A stretch of DNA of 44,410 bases, from positions 1 through 44,410 of the forward strand of contig JAKOOD010000116.1 in assembly GCA_022701635.1 (NCBI GenBank). Reading direction: 5' to 3'. Each line of letters starts with the position of its first letter. The first letter of the stretch is position 1. Origin of the DNA: Burkholderiaceae bacterium. Lineage in GTDB: Bacteria > Pseudomonadota > Gammaproteobacteria > Burkholderiales > Burkholderiaceae_D. This document shows positions 1 through 9,070 of this stretch, piece after piece. Both the position numbers and the translations under genes were made by a program. Below the pieces are notes generated by a model, which was given only the letters and a program-made list of their open reading frames with translations, ran no database searches and was not told the DNA's origin.

Positions 1-332
1 CTGGCGACTTTTCGTTGCAAGCTGCCGACACGGATACAAACTATCATATTCAAACCTAGTTGCAATTACATTTGCCATATAGAATGTTTTTATTGGAGTT
101 TTTCCACTGTTATCTAGAAATAGTCGACGGACTAACATTTCGCTTGCCGGGCAGTGATTTCACTTTACAACATTGATGTTTGATCTCGGCGTGTGCCCCG
201 ATGAACGCTGTTGGTATTGCTGGTCGAGCTGCGAATTCCGGAGAGATAACGCTCGTTTCCAGGCATTGATTTATTACTCATGCTCGAATTCCCCTGCATC
301 AACGCATCACGAGTGCGGTTGGAGATGATGCG
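1..332. other. AT-richer leader upstream of the GAF-GGDEF-EAL gene
   Basis: No convincing gene is visible on either strand. The stretch is clearly more AT-rich than the rest of the window, as expected for an upstream regulatory region. I could not find a -35/-10 pair with acceptable spacing. The only site I can support is the Shine-Dalgarno GGAG at 321-324, eight bases before the ATG at 333. Confidence 0.5.
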
Positions 333-2267
333 ATGGGCCAGCTACCCAACGATGCCAACATGCGTACGAAAAAATTGGCCCTGCCCGGCAGTAGCATGGA
401 TTCTTTGAATATGCCGGACACCGGCGCATTCATCGACGAACAACTTCGCCTGGCTGCCCTCCAGGCTACAGGACTGCTCGATACCTCGCCCGAAGACATG
501 TTCGACCACCTGACGCGGGCTGTCTGCGACGCGTTGCGCGTACCGATCGCCCTGGTCTCGCTGGTGGATGCGGAGCGCCAGTGGTTCAAATCACGCTGCG
601 GGCTCGACGCCCAAGAAACGCCGCGTTCAGTATCCTTCTGCGCGCACGCGATCCGGCGGCATGACATGTTTGTCGTACAAGATACGCTAGCCGACGCGCG
701 CTTCTCGAACAATCCTCTGGTCACTGGGGAACCGCATATCCGGTTTTATGCTGGCGTACCGCTCTATGGGTCGGACCGCCAGCCAATCGGCACCTTGTGC
801 GTGATCGATCGCGTTCCTCGCACCCTGTCGGAAGCCGAGTCCCGCATTTTGCAGAGCTTGGCACGGGCAACACAGGAGATGATCCGCCTGCGCCAGGTGG
901 CGCTCGCCGCCACGGGCCTGCTCCGCCCCAGCAGCAAGGGAGACGCGAAAGCATTCCAGAGTGAACTGTCACTGCTGCTGACGCGCGATCCGCTGACCGG
1001 CTTGCCCAACCGCGCCGAACTCGAGGAGCGGATCCGCGCTTCGATTCCAATGTGGCGTCAGCAGGAAGCGCTCGCCACGATCGCGGTGGTCAATGTCGAC
1101 AATTTCGATGGCATCAACGCGGCGCTGACCTACGGCGGCGGCGACCAGATCCTGGTGGAACTGAGCCGCCTCCTGCGTGGTGCCATCGGCGCGGAAGACC
1201 TGATCTCGCGTATCGGCGGTGATACCTTCGTCGCCTTGCTATGCGAACACCATGGCGTCGATGACCTGGCAGTGCGCCTGGACCGCCTGAGCCAGGCGGC
1301 GCAATTCGGTATGCAGATCGACGAACGACAAGTTCACGTCACCTGCGGTATTGGCTTCTCGCGCTTCCCTGCCGACGGCGACAATGCCGACGCGCTGATC
1401 AATGCCGCCTGCGTGGCGGTGCGCGAAGCCAAGCAAACAGGCAGAGGGGCGCTGCAGCCGTATCGCGTGGGCTCGGGGACGACGCATAGCGACTACCTGC
1501 TTGAACGCGACCTGGGACGAGCGATCGAGAACAGCGAGCTCGAAATGTACTATCAGCCCAAGGTGGACCTTGTCACGCAGCGCATCACGGGTGTGGAAGC
1601 GCTGGTCCGCTGGCATCATCCCTCGCGCGGCATGGTCGGGCCGGCGGAATTCATCCCGCTGGCCGAGCACACAGGCCTGATCGTGCCGCTGAGCGCGTGG
1701 ACCATCGATCGTGCTTGCGCCGAGTTGGCGCGCTGGCGCACGCTGGGTGTCGACGACGTTGGCATGGCCGTCAACTTGTCGAGCCGGCTGTTCTCGTCTG
1801 CCGGTCTGGTGCCAATGATCGCCGACGTCTTGCGGCGTTATCGACTACCTGGTTGCATGCTGGACCTGGAGGTGACGGAAAGCAGCTCGATGGCTGATCC
1901 GGTCCTGGCTGCACACTTGATGCGGCAGCTGAAGTCACTGGGTGCCACGATTAGCGTCGACGATTTCGGTACTGGCTATTCAAGCCTGAGTTATCTCAAG
2001 GATTTTCCGGTCGATGCGATCAAGATCGATCGTTCATTCGTCATCGACATGCTGACGAGCGAAGGAACGCTAGCGATCATGCAGGGAATGATCGCCACCG
2101 CCCGCCGGCTCGGACTGACAATTGTGGCCGAAGGCGTGGAAACCACGGCCCAGCGCGACCTGCTGTTGCGTGAACGATGCGACGTGGCGCAAGGATACCT
2201 TTATAGCCGACCTGTGCCGGGTGAGGCCTGCCTGGCACTGTTGCGTGCTGAACGAAAAGCCGAATGA
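333..2267 (+). CDS. GAF-GGDEF-EAL cyclic-di-GMP signalling protein, probable phosphodiesterase
   Basis: This 644-aa soluble protein has a GAF sensor domain (about residues 45-195, with the FCAHAI motif typical of this GAF group), a GGDEF domain (about 215-370) and an EAL domain (about 390-640). The cyclase signature reads GGDTF near residue 295, so the catalytic Glu is missing, and no RxxD inhibitory site precedes it. Cyclase activity is therefore unlikely. The EAL half keeps EALVRW, VNLS, EVTES, DDFGTGYSS, IKID and AEGVET, the set expected of an active c-di-GMP phosphodiesterase. No signal peptide or membrane helix is visible. The start at 333 is preceded by GGAG at a good distance. It is convergent with the module A genes and is not an obvious T6SS part, although c-di-GMP control of secretion would be plausible. 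Confidence 0.9.
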   Translation: MGQLPNDANMRTKKLALPGSSMDSLNMPDTGAFIDEQLRLAALQATGLLDTSPEDMFDHLTRAVCDALRVPIALVSLVDAERQWFKSRCGLDAQETPRSVSFCAHAIRRHDMFVVQDTLADARFSNNPLVTGEPHIRFYAGVPLYGSDRQPIGTLCVIDRVPRTLSEAESRILQSLARATQEMIRLRQVALAATGLLRPSSKGDAKAFQSELSLLLTRDPLTGLPNRAELEERIRASIPMWRQQEALATIAVVNVDNFDGINAALTYGGGDQILVELSRLLRGAIGAEDLISRIGGDTFVALLCEHHGVDDLAVRLDRLSQAAQFGMQIDERQVHVTCGIGFSRFPADGDNADALINAACVAVREAKQTGRGALQPYRVGSGTTHSDYLLERDLGRAIENSELEMYYQPKVDLVTQRITGVEALVRWHHPSRGMVGPAEFIPLAEHTGLIVPLSAWTIDRACAELARWRTLGVDDVGMAVNLSSRLFSSAGLVPMIADVLRRYRLPGCMLDLEVTESSSMADPVLAAHLMRQLKSLGATISVDDFGTGYSSLSYLKDFPVDAIKIDRSFVIDMLTSEGTLAIMQGMIATARRLGLTIVAEGVETTAQRDLLLRERCDVAQGYLYSRPVPGEACLALLRAERKAE

Positions 2268-2316
2268 TCAGCGTGCCTGCGGCAGCATGTCCCCCGGGCC
2301 TGCCTATGGCCGGACC

Positions 2317-2844
2317 TCATTCGGTTGACGACTCGCAGCTGACTTTTTCCTTTCTCTTCGTATCCACCATGACCTTGTAACAGGTCGGCGTTTTTTCGTA
2401 ATAGCCTGTCTGCTTGTCCAATCGATATGCATGCTCGAAGAAATAGGAACCTTGTTCGTTATTCACGGTCGCCATCGTGGAAGTCACTTTCTCGGGTAAA
2501 TTGCCCTTGGCCGTCAGTTTGAAATCGTTGAATTCCGAGAACGGCAAGAACAGAATGGTGCATCCCACTTTCCTGGGCGTGATACGGACCAGTTGCCGGG
2601 TCGGATTTCTTTCCGTGGTCGGGTCCCATGTCCACACATACCTGTTTTTTTGGACATCCGTATTTTTTTCCATCTTGACAACCACGGGATAATCCTCGGT
2701 CGGCTTGGGCACGGTGTATTTGCTGACGCATTGCCCCACAGGTGATCCATCCCAGGCGGACGGCGCCTGCTGCGCGAACGCGGCGCTACTGAACAGGTAC
2801 ACGGCAAGCGAAGCCATGCGAAGACTACGGTCTCTGGTACTCAT
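2317..2844 (-). CDS. Exported small protein, probable immunity to the 764-aa effector
   Basis: This 175-aa protein starts with a signal peptide (hydrophobic stretch ending in SSAAFA, cleavage before QQAPS) and has four Cys in the mature part, which could form disulphides in the periplasm. I do not recognise a family. It is the last gene of cargo module A. Its first 20 bases overlap the 3' end of the GH19-like effector gene at 2825, so the two are probably translationally coupled. A small exported protein overlapping a cell-wall effector gene is the usual arrangement of a T6SS immunity protein, so I infer that it blocks the effector's glycan- or peptide-cutting domain in the periplasm. The role rests on position and export only. 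Confidence 0.75.
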   Translation of the reverse strand: MSTRDRSLRMASLAVYLFSSAAFAQQAPSAWDGSPVGQCVSKYTVPKPTEDYPVVVKMEKNTDVQKNRYVWTWDPTTERNPTRQLVRITPRKVGCTILFLPFSEFNDFKLTAKGNLPEKVTSTMATVNNEQGSYFFEHAYRLDKQTGYYEKTPTCYKVMVDTKRKEKVSCESSTE

Positions 2845-5119
2845 AATTGATTGTTCCCGTTGAACTAAAAGGCACTTCCGTCGGTGGAAATGTGGAACAC
2901 AGCAAAGGGCTCATGTTCGGGTGCGCCGGCGTCCCCAGGTTCACGCTCGGCGTCAGGGGAGGATAGCGGAACTGCACATTACCAGAGAGCAGAGGCTCGT
3001 CGAAAAAGTAATTTTTAAGGAATAATGCAAACTGGTGGCGGTTGGCGTAGCCGTTACCCCCGCCATTCACCAGCCAGCATGCGAACCCGATTTGGACCAG
3101 GCTGAATGGCAGATCGGCTACCCGGTTCATGTTGGAAACACCGCGGAAGCGTTTGGTCACCCAGAAAAATCCGCTCGACTCACCGGCATGCTCCAGATCG
3201 CTGGAAACGATGCCTGGGTCATAGCGCGGCGACCAGCGCATGACCTGGCCGCCGCTGTCCTTCGCATGCGTCGATGTCGGCGTGATCCTGGCATCCGCAT
3301 AGGCACCTGTATGATTCGCGAGGGCCTTGTATTTTCCGTAGTTCTCGTAATTCGATCCCCACGTCAACTGCATGTAGCCCCTGCCGTACAAAGGTCCGTA
3401 TGGCTTGTTGTTGCCGGTGCCGCCCTCGTTCATCAACGCCAGCATGCCGGTCTCGATATATATCTGGGCCAGCGCATGGACGTGGCGCTGCCGCGACGCG
3501 CCGTAATATTTTCTGAAGTAATGATTCAGTGCCAACCGGTGCGTGGTGGCGCGTTCGAGCGCGGTTTGCCATGGGGTGTTCCCACTCAGGCAGCGACGAG
3601 GAATGCATTGCGCGAGTTCGCGCGCACTGAGCCATCCGCATCGCCTGAAATGACGGATGAATTCCCTGGGCTGCCAATGCCAGTGCGTGCCGTCCATGCC
3701 TGTCGCGCCGGGCCAGAAGGCCAATGCACCGATATGTGCTTTCAGTTTGTCGAAGTCGGCATCGGTCAGGGGCCGGGGGTTCTCCGGTGTACTGGTTTTC
3801 AGCCACGACCAGCGTGCATCGACGCTGGCCCCGTCCCATTCGGTGGGAAATTTCACGATCACTCTTGCAAGCCTGGCCGCCATACCGGCGTCATTCGTCC
3901 GCGCCGCGATTTCCGCCGGCGTGACGCTGCCATCATGGTCGGCGTCAAGCCAGTCACGCAGCAAGCTGGAATCGCAGCGGCTGTCGTGGCCGGTGCTGTC
4001 GTCGATGATCCGCCATTGTTTCCAGTGCGGGAGATCGGCGTCGCTGAAGCGGTGGACCGGCGCGGCATTCAAATTGACCCACCCTTGCCCACCGGGATAA
4101 CGGATGTGCCGCCAGTGCGGGACGTCCGCCGGCACAAGCCGGTCCGTACCGAGCACGCGCCCAAAGCGCCGCAGCGCGAAGACACCGCTGGGCGCGGGGC
4201 GCTGCGCGGCGGGGTAAGCATTGGCGATCTCGCTGGCATCTTTGAACAGCGTGTACTCCGCGTCGGGCTCCTGCAACGCGGCGCCCACGGCTGCGCCGTC
4301 GGCGTCGTAGGTGGTGACAAGCGCAGCGCCACGGGCACCGGCCGCGCCTGTACCCTCCGCATGACGGATGCCGACGACCAGCACGGCGGTGCTGGTATGC
4401 ACCGCTTGCAGGGGTTCGCGTGGCGGCAAGGGAGCATTGTGCGGGGCGTGGGGTGGCCGCGGCGGCTGCCGCATCGCGGTCGCGGAATCCGGCAGCGGCT
4501 TGTCGGCGAAGACCAGGGTGCCTGCCGGGAGATGGAAATAGTTTTCTCCAAAAACCGCGTCCGCGCGCCCATTCGCCGTGGTGGGCAGGTCGCCGCTGGC
4601 GCGGCCGGCCAGCCGGGCCAGGTTGGCTTCGTCGCAAATGATCTCGAAATGGATACGTCCCCGTTCGCCGTTGATGTAGCCGGCGCGACCGATCATCTCC
4701 TTGCGGTAGACAGGACCTTGCGCCCGGATCGTGGCGGGAATCTCATGCAGGTGCATGGTGATGCTGTAGAAGGTCACCGAGGCATGGGCACCACTACCGA
4801 TCTCGGTTTCATGCCGAATGACCACCACGCCATCGCTGGTTGCATTGTTGTACATCAAGGGATGCTCGGGAGGCAGCGACGGCAAGCCCGCCGTCGGCTG
4901 GCGTACGAACACGACCGTTCCATCGGCGATCGCGCGCACCGGTTCGAAGCCGCCCTCCAGCACAGGTGCGCTCAAGTGCAAGCCTCCATGCCAACCCAGA
5001 TTGAAGCTGACCGGAAAGGCCCCTTGCCCAGGCGTGCCGCCCGCCATGGCGATGTCGATCCAGTCGTCATCGCTCTGGTTGTCAATGCGCGCTGGCAAAA
5101 AAGGTGGACTGATCAGCAT
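2825..5119 (-). CDS. T6SS cell-wall effector: degenerate M23-like, EF-hand and GH19-like domains
   Basis: This 764-aa protein has no signal peptide, as expected for cargo carried by VgrG. Residues about 35-190 resemble an M23 (LytM) fold (WHGGLHLSAP, VRAIADGTV, GRIHFEI), but the HxGxD site reads HGGLH and the HLH site reads RIH, so two key positions differ. Around residue 395 an EF-hand loop DADHDGSVTPAE could bind calcium. The C-terminal part (about 510-720) resembles GH19 chitinase/lysozyme: a Glu in YIETGM (about 556), YGRGYMQLTWGSNY (about 580), SGFFWVTK and LVNGGGNGYANR (about 685). It would cut glycan strands in the target periplasm. It starts 40 bases after VgrG-A stops and overlaps the downstream candidate immunity gene by 20 bases. 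Domain names are by motif and not by search. Confidence 0.85.
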   Translation of the reverse strand: MLISPPFLPARIDNQSDDDWIDIAMAGGTPGQGAFPVSFNLGWHGGLHLSAPVLEGGFEPVRAIADGTVVFVRQPTAGLPSLPPEHPLMYNNATSDGVVVIRHETEIGSGAHASVTFYSITMHLHEIPATIRAQGPVYRKEMIGRAGYINGERGRIHFEIICDEANLARLAGRASGDLPTTANGRADAVFGENYFHLPAGTLVFADKPLPDSATAMRQPPRPPHAPHNAPLPPREPLQAVHTSTAVLVVGIRHAEGTGAAGARGAALVTTYDADGAAVGAALQEPDAEYTLFKDASEIANAYPAAQRPAPSGVFALRRFGRVLGTDRLVPADVPHWRHIRYPGGQGWVNLNAAPVHRFSDADLPHWKQWRIIDDSTGHDSRCDSSLLRDWLDADHDGSVTPAEIAARTNDAGMAARLARVIVKFPTEWDGASVDARWSWLKTSTPENPRPLTDADFDKLKAHIGALAFWPGATGMDGTHWHWQPREFIRHFRRCGWLSARELAQCIPRRCLSGNTPWQTALERATTHRLALNHYFRKYYGASRQRHVHALAQIYIETGMLALMNEGGTGNNKPYGPLYGRGYMQLTWGSNYENYGKYKALANHTGAYADARITPTSTHAKDSGGQVMRWSPRYDPGIVSSDLEHAGESSGFFWVTKRFRGVSNMNRVADLPFSLVQIGFACWLVNGGGNGYANRHQFALFLKNYFFDEPLLSGNVQFRYPPLTPSVNLGTPAHPNMSPLLCSTFPPTEVPFSSTGTINYEYQRP

Positions 5120-5159
5120 GGTTCAAACATCAAAGGTTGCGCCCCGCTCCATGAAGGAC

Positions 5160-8000
5160 CTAGGTCGAGAACGGATACTTGCTGGTGAGCTCGAGCTCTC
5201 CCTGGGGAAGCAGCGGGAGGGCGTACGTACCGTGCACCGGGCCTTCGAAACTCTTCTTCGCCGCGTGAATGGTGATCTTGCCAGGGCACTGCACCGTGAT
5301 GTTGCCCCCCTCGATCGTGATATTGGCGCCATCCGCCGTCGACAGGCTGATGCGCTTTGCCGCGGCCCAGTCCACGTGCGCATTGGCGCTGGCAATGTCG
5401 ACATTGTCGCGCGCGCGCACGTTCAGCCCGCCGGCCTGCGCCTGTACGTCGACGGCGCCCTTGGCGGCGATGCACTGCAGCCCAAGTCCGCCCGTACCCG
5501 GTTTGACCACGCCGCCGAGCATGCCGATCGCCTGTCCGCTGTGCACGCGCAGGCGTCCTCCGGTGACGAACTGCGTGTCTTCCCCGCTCATCAGCGACAC
5601 TGTCTCGCCGTTGGACAACTGCACCGCCTGCGCCGCCGTGACGCCCAGGCCGGCCTTGGCCGAGATCGCCGCGACCGGGGCGGACAGGTGCGGCAGCTTG
5701 TCCTCGCCCGGCGCGGTGTCCTTGGCCGCGGCGCTGGCACGGGCCGCGTCGATGCCGCCTGCGCTGACCATGCCCGACACGGTGGCCAGCATCGCGCGCA
5801 GCGGCGCCGCCTTGTCGTCCAGCACGCTCGCATTGGCCTTGCACGTGCCCAGATGGGCGCTCAAGGCCACGGTCCCGTGTTCGACGGCGGCCTTGCTGAA
5901 GGTCTCCCCCAGCTGGACCGCCTGCTTGAGCAGTGCGATGCCGGCGGAATTGTCGCCGGCCGGCGCGCGCGCGGCCGCGTCGTGCGCGATCGGATAACTG
6001 CTGACCAGCAGGCCGGCGTGCGCGCGCAACGCACCATGGGCGTCGGTGCGCAGCTCGGCGCCGATGCCGCGCAGGCTGCCGCGGAAGTTGTCGGCGGCGT
6101 GCACCAGGTGACCCAGGTTCAGCTCGGTAGCGGCCAGCGTGGTGCGCAGTTGCACCCGTCCCTGGGCATCGGTGTCGTCGAACAGCAACTGGTTGTAGCC
6201 GGCGCCGCCGAATTCCTTGCTGCGCACCCCCCACTGCGCGGCGCCGTTGCGATGGCCCGCGCCTTCGCTGGAGGCCCCGTGCCAGACCGGCGCGTTGCCG
6301 CCCGCCAGGTTGCCCTGGCTGGACACCGCATGGTCGTGGGCGGCGCCGAACCCGGCACGATCGTCGCCGGCGGCAACCGCGCCACCGGGCGTCGGCGCCA
6401 CGCCGCCCTCGCCCTGCCCGTTGTACACGGCGCCGATGACCAGTGGGCGGTCGATGTCGTTTTCGATGAACTGGACGATCACTTCCTGCCCGATGCGTGG
6501 CAGGAACTGGCTGCCGATGCCGCCCCCGGCCAGGCGCTGGGCCACGCGCACCCAGCAGGTGGCGTCGCCGCTGTCCTGCCAGTGGAAGCGGATCCGCACC
6601 CGGCCCAGGCGGTCGCAGTACATCTCGTCCGCGCCGGACGGCGTGTCGGCGCCGTCCGGACCGACCACGATCGCGCTCTGGGCGCCCATCGCGGTCGGGC
6701 GCGGATGGGCACGGGCATCGCCGTCCCGCACCTGCGGGCGCCAAACGACGTCGGCCGGCACTGCCTCGAAGCAGTTGGCGTAGCCGCTCGCCGCCGCCTG
6801 GGCGACGGCGAGCCGGAAATCCGGCAGGGCGTCGTCACGCACCGCGTCCTCCAGCAGTTCGGGAATCGGGCCGAACAGTTCGGCCAGCGCTTCCGACGCC
6901 TTGGCGGGCAGGTTGTTGACGCCGGCGCTGTCGACCCGCAACACGGTGTAGCGCGCCGCCTCGCGCAGGCGCTCCAGCGGCGCGCCGCTGATGGCCAGAT
7001 GGCTGCCTGCGCGCAAGGTGCGCACGGTCGAGCGGCCGCGCCACAGCCGGATGCGCGCTTCGCGCGATTCCATCTGCAACCTGGCGTAGCGTTCGGCATG
7101 ACCACCGTCGGCGTAATGGTACTGCCCCGGGGCGTCATAGGCTTCGAGCGGCGGCAGGCTGGGCGACCCCGCCACCAGCGAGGGCACGTTGGCCGCCACC
7201 GCTTTCTTCGCCTTGTAGTCGTAGCTGAGCAGCGTGGTGGCCGATGGCCCGAGGCGGCGCACGACCGCGAGCGCCTGCACGGTGTCGCTCTGCTCGCGTG
7301 CGCGTGCGCCGTGAAAGCGCACTCCGGCCACGCCGCCGCTGGCATCGTCCGGCATCGCGCTGGCGGCGGTGCTATCGGCGAAGATCACCATTTCCGGTCC
7401 ATCCGCGGCCTGCTCGAAGCGCCAGGCCAGGCCCTCTTCGGCCAGCAGGCGCTCGACGAAGGCAAGGTCCGATTCGCGGTACTGGCAACAGTAGCTGCGC
7501 GGCGGCGCGCCGCGCATGAAGGCGCCGGCGTCTTCGCTCCAGCGCCAGCGCGCCACCGGCGCATGGAGGTCGAACACCTCGTCGACGATATCGGTCACCG
7601 TGCGGTCTTGCCACACGCGGCTGTTGCGCATGTGGGCCAAGCGCCAGATCCAGTGGCTGATGCGGATCCGGTAGCGGGCGAAGCCGCCCTCGCTGCCCAG
7701 CATCGCCGCCTCGCTGATTTCGCCGCCGAACGCCGCCCGGGTGCCGTCGGCCAGGCTGATCTCCAGCGTGGCGGCCCTGCCCGGCAACGCCGTGACGTCG
7801 ATGCCGGCGTCGGTGGACAGCAGGATCACGTCGCGCGCACCCACGCCATGCACCAGGTCGCGCGCGGCAAAGGCCTCGACCAGCAAGCCGCCCGCGCCGA
7901 AGCCGGCGTCCCCCTCTTCCAGCGTCAAGGCATACAGGCGGGTTGCGCTGTCGAACTGCGCGAGTGCGGCCATGGCCCGGTTCAACAATGCACGGCGCAT
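5160..8000 (-). CDS. vgrG: VgrG spike protein A (TssI)
   Basis: This 946-aa VgrG forms the trimeric spike at the tip of the Hcp tube and carries the effector encoded next to it. The N-terminal gp27-like part begins with the usual LYALTLEEGD and includes YCQYRESDLAFVERLLAEEG. The gp5-like OB-fold signature IGQEVIVQF followed by NDIDRPLVIGAVYN lies around residues 500-530. A DUF2345-type beta region follows (about 700-900), and the protein ends soon after it without a long extra domain. The frame is open to 8084, but I choose the ATG at 8000. It begins two bases after the upstream stop, while the longer start would overlap that gene by over 80 bases and add a sequence unlike any VgrG. Confidence 0.95.
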   Translation of the reverse strand: MRRALLNRAMAALAQFDSATRLYALTLEEGDAGFGAGGLLVEAFAARDLVHGVGARDVILLSTDAGIDVTALPGRAATLEISLADGTRAAFGGEISEAAMLGSEGGFARYRIRISHWIWRLAHMRNSRVWQDRTVTDIVDEVFDLHAPVARWRWSEDAGAFMRGAPPRSYCCQYRESDLAFVERLLAEEGLAWRFEQAADGPEMVIFADSTAASAMPDDASGGVAGVRFHGARAREQSDTVQALAVVRRLGPSATTLLSYDYKAKKAVAANVPSLVAGSPSLPPLEAYDAPGQYHYADGGHAERYARLQMESREARIRLWRGRSTVRTLRAGSHLAISGAPLERLREAARYTVLRVDSAGVNNLPAKASEALAELFGPIPELLEDAVRDDALPDFRLAVAQAAASGYANCFEAVPADVVWRPQVRDGDARAHPRPTAMGAQSAIVVGPDGADTPSGADEMYCDRLGRVRIRFHWQDSGDATCWVRVAQRLAGGGIGSQFLPRIGQEVIVQFIENDIDRPLVIGAVYNGQGEGGVAPTPGGAVAAGDDRAGFGAAHDHAVSSQGNLAGGNAPVWHGASSEGAGHRNGAAQWGVRSKEFGGAGYNQLLFDDTDAQGRVQLRTTLAATELNLGHLVHAADNFRGSLRGIGAELRTDAHGALRAHAGLLVSSYPIAHDAAARAPAGDNSAGIALLKQAVQLGETFSKAAVEHGTVALSAHLGTCKANASVLDDKAAPLRAMLATVSGMVSAGGIDAARASAAAKDTAPGEDKLPHLSAPVAAISAKAGLGVTAAQAVQLSNGETVSLMSGEDTQFVTGGRLRVHSGQAIGMLGGVVKPGTGGLGLQCIAAKGAVDVQAQAGGLNVRARDNVDIASANAHVDWAAAKRISLSTADGANITIEGGNITVQCPGKITIHAAKKSFEGPVHGTYALPLLPQGELELTSKYPFST

Positions 8001-8002
8001 GG

Positions 8003-8908
8003 TCAACCCGCCGCTTTGCCGACCCGGCCGGACTTGCACGCCGCCGTGTCCTTGGCTTCGCCACGGCACGCACGCGCCCGGCAACGCTGGGATTCGGCGG
8101 CGCCGGCATGCGTGGCGCAGCGCTTGAGCGCCTCCTCCACCGGTGCGGCGGCAGCAGGCTTGGTATGGGCAAGCAGCGCCGCCAACAGGGCGACGTCGTT
8201 GTCGGCGGCAGAAGCATCGGCCGGCGCCTGCTTGTGCATGGGCTTGGGCCTGGCTTGCGCGCCCGGCTTGTGGGCGCGGGCGGGCTTGTCGGGCGCGGGC
8301 TTTTTCTTGGCGGCTTTCTTGTGCGACGCCGCGTCGGGAACGGGCTTGTCGAGGAGGCTGGCGAGATCCTGCTTGTCGGTCTTCGCCGGCGGCGTACGCG
8401 ACGGGGCAGCGGAAGCGGAAGCGGACGAACCGAACGCGTTCGACAGTTCATCCTGGACCGCCGCCGTACCGCTCTGCGCCGCTGGTGCGGCAAGCGGCGC
8501 GGCAAGCGGCGCGCCGCCCGTGCTGGAGGCAGATGCGGCCGCAACTGCGGATGCCGCCATGGGAACGGCAACGAGGCCCACGGCACGGGCCGGCGGCTGC
8601 GCCTGCACCACCGCCGGCGACGCATGGTCCGGCGCGGCGGCGTCGCCCAGCGCCAGCCACCCCAGCACGCCGGCGGCAGCGACGGCCAGGGCCGACAGCG
8701 CAAGACGAACGCCACGGCGCCGAGCCGGCACCGACGCTACCGACGCACTGTGCGGCCGCGCGGGCGCGGCATGGCCGTCGAGCCGGCTAAGGACGCGCTC
8801 GTTGTCCGGCCCCGTACTTTGGTCCGACGAAAGAAGGCTGGGCCGGCCTGCGCTGGGGCGGCGTTCGGTACTTTCGTGCAAAACAGCCTCCTCTGTTGCG
8901 TTGAGCAT
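8003..8908 (-). CDS. Single-span membrane protein with Ala/Pro-rich region and Cys-rich tail
   Basis: This 301-aa protein is not recognised. It has a cytoplasmic head of about 70 residues, one transmembrane helix (about 71-88, LALSALAVAAAGVLGWLAL), a long Ala/Pro-rich low-complexity region with a Lys/His-rich segment (about 200-245), and a compact tail with four Cys (CATHAG, RCRARACRG, CKSGR). If the N-terminus is inside, the tail is periplasmic. It is the first gene of cargo module A and stops two bases before VgrG-A starts, so the two are co-transcribed. It might be a VgrG-loading factor or an assembly aid, but nothing in the sequence proves that. The promoter must lie in the 8909-9070 gap shared with the M15 peptidase gene. 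Confidence 0.8.
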   Translation of the reverse strand: MLNATEEAVLHESTERRPSAGRPSLLSSDQSTGPDNERVLSRLDGHAAPARPHSASVASVPARRRGVRLALSALAVAAAGVLGWLALGDAAAPDHASPAVVQAQPPARAVGLVAVPMAASAVAAASASSTGGAPLAAPLAAPAAQSGTAAVQDELSNAFGSSASASAAPSRTPPAKTDKQDLASLLDKPVPDAASHKKAAKKKPAPDKPARAHKPGAQARPKPMHKQAPADASAADNDVALLAALLAHTKPAAAAPVEEALKRCATHAGAAESQRCRARACRGEAKDTAACKSGRVGKAAG

Positions 8909-9070
8909 TACTCTACGCGAATTGTCAAAGTCGTGCCAAAAAACAATTAACCAATTGTGCCAATGTATGCGTGATTCATATTCTCAATCGTGTGTTGTGT
9001 TATCGAGAAAGAAAGTTATACTTCCTGGCAACTGCTTCTCAACAACGTACTTCCCAACAACAATTTCTTG
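8909..9070. promoter_or_regulatory. Divergent promoter region between module A and the TagX-like operon
   Basis: This AT-rich gap of 162 bases separates two outward-facing transcription units, so it must carry promoters for both. It contains the direct repeat GTGCCAA at 8933-8939 and 8957-8963. Between them lies the perfect inverted repeat CAATT-N4-AATTG at 8944-8957. That arrangement could be an operator. No sigma-54 GG/GC spacing and no clear -35/-10 pair were found. Confidence 0.45.

Noticed and set aside
2287-2316. Possible terminator hairpin between the EAL gene and the small exported gene
   Set aside because: The CCGGGCC and GGCCGG arms pair imperfectly and no T-tract follows on either strand.
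8990-9070. Longer N-terminus for the TagX-like peptidase from the ATG at 8990
   Set aside because: It adds 27 polar residues unlike a membrane-protein start and lies inside the AT-rich divergent promoter gap. It cannot be fully excluded.
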